8,402 nucleotides of DNA from Desulfobacteraceae bacterium (GTDB taxonomy: Bacteria; Desulfobacterota; Desulfobacteria; Desulfobacterales; Desulfosalsimonadaceae). The stretch lies in contig DAIEHU010000099.1 of NCBI GenBank assembly GCA_027353395.1, forward strand, positions 1 through 8,402, written 5' to 3'. Shown piece after piece: positions 6,736-8,402 of the stretch. Positions within the stretch are counted from its first letter, which is position 1; every line of letters starts with the position of its first letter. The notes beneath the pieces are model-generated. The model was not told the origin of the DNA and ran no database searches. It saw only the letters and a list, made by a program, of their open reading frames with translations. Both the position numbers and the translations under genes were made by a program.

Positions 6736-7746
6736 TTATTGAAGCCGCCGGGCGCTTTTGCTGAAAAGCCTGCGACCGATGATCATGAGGCTGTCTTCAA
6801 TGATTTTCGCCGATATATCGAGGCTCCATGCGAACTGGCCGTAATCTGTTGTTTCAATATGAAAGCCGGATGGCAGGAGTTCGCTTAAGCTTGTGGATTT
6901 GCCAGCGAAAATAAAGATAAAATCCGATTGTTCATATCCGCTGGCCAGGGTTTCCAGCCGGAATTGAAAATCCGGTTTCAGGGAATGGAGGCTTAACTGG
7001 TATTCCGTCACCGCCGCTACCCAGTCAGGGTCGTTTTGAATGTTTATTGCCCCGGTTTTCGCATCCCTGCAGGTGGCATCCATCAGTAAATGTTTCAGCG
7101 GAACGCTGTTGAAATCACTGGTGGCGCGGTTTTTATCCGGCGGCGTCAGTGCATCCTTCCACAGGTCAATCAGGTAAAGCCCCATGTCCGTGGCTTTGAC
7201 CCCGCTGTTTTCGAACAAGGCCTGGTCTTCCGTTGCAGCGTCTGACGCCAGTCCTTCGGCGGCATCCAAGGCAATGACATGAAGAAATGCCTGCTTCATA
7301 AACCCCATCACCGTTTCCGGCTCCGGCGCGTCTTTCCCGTTGAACCACCGGAGCGCATTTGAAAGCAACCGGTATTCCGGATCCGTTGAACCGGATGCTG
7401 CAACACCGGCGCTTTTTCCGGCGGAGGCGTCTGCGTCGATAAGATTTCCGGCCGCCAGTTTGAGCCGGTCATATCCTGCATATAATTCTTCCCCGTTTTT
7501 TGGCACCAGCACGCAGGCGTCATAGACCATCATGCCGAGCCGTTCAACAACGCTGTCAATCAGGGTTACCACATAGTGCCGGTCAAAAATATAGTCCTCA
7601 ACGGCTTTTTCCCGGCCGTCTTTAAAAAGGTCCAGCAGCGCCCGCGCGTTTTCAAGAAATTTTTTAAAACGGATGGTTTGAATGCAAAAAGCCCTGATTT
7701 CCGGTTCCCGGCGGCTGATTTTTTTTAATTTTTCCAGGATGTGCAT
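6736..7746 (-). CDS. Unrecognised 336-aa soluble protein, first gene of the signalling operon
   Basis: I do not recognise a family. No signal peptide, membrane segment or Cys metal motif is visible, so the protein is probably cytoplasmic. The N-terminal ~105 residues look helical and charged ('ILEKLKKISRREPEIRAF', 'GREKAVEDYIFDRHYVV'). A small-residue linker rich in Ala, Ser and Gly covers ~106-122. A mixed C-terminal part follows with 'DPEYRLLSNALRWFNG' and 'DMGLYLIDLWKDALTPPDK', a 'FRLETLASGYEQSDFIFIFAG' strand-like region and a basic tail 'GRRLFSKSARRLQ'. Start choice: the minus strand reads GTG ATG CAC. The AAGGAG at 7755-7760 is 8 nt from the ATG (7744-7746) and 5 nt from the GTG (7747-7749). 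The ATG is preferred; the GTG would add one residue. It is the promoter-proximal gene, 30 nt before the receiver gene, which suggests a part in the same pathway, for example as receiver partner, scaffold or target of the PEP-synthase-like protein. That role is inferred from position only. Confidence 0.85.
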   Translation of the reverse strand: MHILEKLKKISRREPEIRAFCIQTIRFKKFLENARALLDLFKDGREKAVEDYIFDRHYVVTLIDSVVERLGMMVYDACVLVPKNGEELYAGYDRLKLAAGNLIDADASAGKSAGVAASGSTDPEYRLLSNALRWFNGKDAPEPETVMGFMKQAFLHVIALDAAEGLASDAATEDQALFENSGVKATDMGLYLIDLWKDALTPPDKNRATSDFNSVPLKHLLMDATCRDAKTGAINIQNDPDWVAAVTEYQLSLHSLKPDFQFRLETLASGYEQSDFIFIFAGKSTSLSELLPSGFHIETTDYGQFAWSLDISAKIIEDSLMIIGRRLFSKSARRLQ

Positions 7747-7754
7747 CACGGTTT

Positions 7755-7760
7755 CTCCTT
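7755..7760 (-). promoter_or_regulatory. Strong ribosome binding site AAGGAG deciding the start of the first operon gene
   Basis: The minus strand reads AAGGAG-AAACC-GTG-ATG. Spacing is 8 nt to the ATG and 5 nt to the GTG, so the ATG is the more typical start. It is the best Shine-Dalgarno match in the operon, which fits the first gene. Confidence 0.75.
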
Positions 7761-7870
7761 AAGGTGGCCCGGCGGCTCTGAAAAACCATCGCCAGCGTTC
7801 GGCCCGTATAACGTTCTGAATAATGAGTTGTTTTTAAAACCGGTTGATATACCCGGCCCTTGATTTCGGG

Positions 7871-7899
7871 AATATCCCTGCATTTTGAAAAACAAGCAA
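7871..7899 (-). promoter_or_regulatory. Candidate sigma-70-type promoter for the leftward operon
   Basis: On the minus strand TTGCTT (7894-7899) and GATATT (7871-7876) are separated by exactly 17 nt. The -35 matches consensus at 3 of 6 positions and the -10 at 4 of 6. AT-rich DNA lies upstream. It would give a leader of about 115 nt before the ATG at 7746. This is weak evidence, and other AT-rich hexamers nearby could serve instead. Confidence 0.35.
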
Positions 7900-7949
7900 A
7901 ATTTTACGGGACATATTACACTTTTCTGACAGAAATGGGAAAGCAAAAT
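7894..7949. repeat. Two direct copies of AAGCAAAAT, 47 bp apart
   Basis: Identical 9-mers occur at 7894-7902 and 7941-7949, flanking the 13-bp dyad. The first overlaps the candidate -35 of the leftward promoter. They may be regulatory half-sites or chance repeats in AT-rich DNA. Confidence 0.25.
7923..7935. promoter_or_regulatory. Perfect 13-bp dyad TTTCTG-A-CAGAAA, possible operator
   Basis: Two 6-base arms are perfectly inverted around one central base. It lies 24 bp upstream of the candidate -35 of the leftward promoter, where an activator or repressor could bind. No DNA-binding protein is encoded in the visible window, so any regulator would be elsewhere. Such a short dyad can occur by chance. 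Confidence 0.3.
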
Positions 7950-8096
7950 GCCGGTCAGATCAAAAATTTTATAACTTATTAAATTATTTATATTAATAAT
8001 GACGCGAGATATAATTCAGTTCCGGTTTGGCTGCCGGCGCATAACCGCGCACGTCTGGTGGATGGGCTTGTCACGAGTCCGTCAAGTTTTTCTCCA

Positions 8097-8123
8097 TTGC
8101 CTAACCGCAGGGTATGGTATAAA
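8097..8123 (+). promoter_or_regulatory. Candidate extended -10 promoter for the adenine deaminase gene
   Basis: TGG followed directly by TATAAA (8115-8123) makes an extended -10 element. A TTGCCT at 8097-8102 is 15 nt upstream of the TATAAA, a short spacing that an extended -10 can tolerate. The start codon at 8162 is about 38 nt further on, leaving a leader of about 30 nt with a GAGAGG ribosome binding site. Confidence 0.4.
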
Positions 8124-8161
8124 AATGCTTACCTGTTCATTCAACAGAGAGGATTTTTCAC

Positions 8162-8402
8162 ATGCCGCATCTCAAGAATTTAATCGTCGCAGCCAGGGGC
8201 GGCCTGCCCGTGGATTGTCTGTTCACAAATGCCCGCATCATCAATGTGTTTTCCGGTGAAATTCTGTCCGGTCATATAGCCGTGCATGACGGTCATATCG
8301 TGGGAATCGGGGATTACCCGGCCCGGCGGACGGTGGATTTGAAGGGCCGGTATGTCGCGCCGGGGCTTATTGACGCCCATGTGCATATTGAGAGCGCCAT
8401 GA
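8162..8402 (+). CDS. ade: Adenine deaminase, N-terminal 80 residues (3' end beyond the window)
   Basis: The frame from the ATG at 8162 is open to the window edge and gives 80 codons. The protein begins with the small beta domain of amidohydrolases ('CLFTNARIINVFSGEILSGH', 'IAVHDGHIVGIGDY'). The metal-site strand 'YVAPGLIDAHVHIESAM' follows, where the HxH histidines bind the catalytic metal. 'APGxIDAHxHIESxM' and 'NVFxGEI' are typical of adenine deaminase (adenine + water to hypoxanthine + ammonia, purine salvage, cytoplasmic) rather than dihydroorotase or imidazolonepropionase. A GAGAGG about 9 nt upstream supports the start. It is divergent from the signalling operon and shares its intergenic region. 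The family is usually about 550-600 aa, so most of the enzyme is outside the window. Confidence 0.9.
   Translation, partial: MPHLKNLIVAARGGLPVDCLFTNARIINVFSGEILSGHIAVHDGHIVGIGDYPARRTVDLKGRYVAPGLIDAHVHIESAM

Larger units (their letters stand above)
2267..7746 (-). other. Four-gene operon: unknown protein, receiver, PEP-synthase-like protein, histidine kinase
   Basis: Four genes run in the same direction with gaps of 30, 36 and 29 nt. No internal hairpin-plus-T terminator or obvious promoter was seen in the gaps. The second and third genes have good GGAG-type ribosome binding sites 7 nt from their ATGs. A single leftward transcript starting in the 7750-8000 region is the simplest reading. The operon ends against the convergent glycerate kinase remnant. 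Confidence 0.75.
7747..8161. promoter_or_regulatory. Divergent intergenic regulatory region (about 415 bp)
   Basis: The region lies between the divergently transcribed signalling operon (left) and the adenine deaminase gene (right). It contains a very AT-rich core at about 7961-8000, with candidate promoters on both sides, a 13-bp dyad and a short direct repeat, listed separately. No credible protein gene, tRNA or recognisable riboswitch was seen. No -24/-12 (GG-N10-GC) sigma-54 promoter was found by eye on either strand. Confidence 0.7.

Noticed and set aside
7746..7946. A possible 66-aa leader peptide whose TGA overlaps the GTG before the first operon gene
   Set aside because: It would start with TTG, has no good ribosome binding site or family resemblance, and covers the candidate promoter. 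The overlap with GTGATG is probably coincidence.
8020..8160. A purine riboswitch ahead of the adenine deaminase gene
   Set aside because: I could not find the conserved purine-aptamer core or its paired arms, and the predicted leader of about 30 nt is too short.
7999..8259. An 86-codon plus-strand frame running into the adenine deaminase gene
   Set aside because: It overlaps the recognisable deaminase N-terminus in another frame and has no domain of its own.

Overview
The window looks like chromosomal DNA of a Gram-negative anaerobe. Gene content and protein style fit a Desulfobacterota-type (deltaproteobacterial) sulfate reducer: a PIF1-like helicase with a C-terminal HRDC domain, a four-helix-type sensor kinase of the 'HELNNPLNN' class, and a PEP-synthase-like protein of a kind I associate with that group. 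The taxonomy is inferred from protein resemblance only; no marker gene is present.

Layout from left to right. Bases 1-1872 (+) hold the 3' part of a PIF1-like DNA helicase whose start and Walker A lie outside the window. Bases ~1873-2274 (+) have no intact gene but carry a frameshifted remnant of the C-terminal (MOFRL) end of a glycerate 2-kinase. Bases 2267-7746 (-) are a tight four-gene leftward operon with gaps of 29-36 nt. In transcription order it encodes an unrecognised 336-aa soluble protein, a stand-alone response-regulator receiver domain, an 827-aa PEP-synthase-like protein, and a membrane sensor histidine kinase. Bases 7747-8161 are a divergent regulatory region with plausible promoters in both directions and a 13-bp dyad. 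Bases 8162-8402 (+) are the first 80 codons of an adenine deaminase that runs off the right edge.

The most interesting part is the operon. The PEP-synthase-like protein keeps the ATP-grasp (PEP/pyruvate-binding) domain and the swivelling phosphohistidine domain. It lacks the C-terminal TIM barrel that binds PEP/pyruvate in PEP synthase and pyruvate phosphate dikinase. In its place is an uncharacterised domain with a conserved-looking, His/Arg/Gly-rich signature. It is co-encoded with a histidine kinase and an output-less receiver. A signalling or phosphotransfer module in which an ATP-driven phosphohistidine protein works with a two-component pair is therefore a reasonable hypothesis, but no substrate or output can be read from the sequence.
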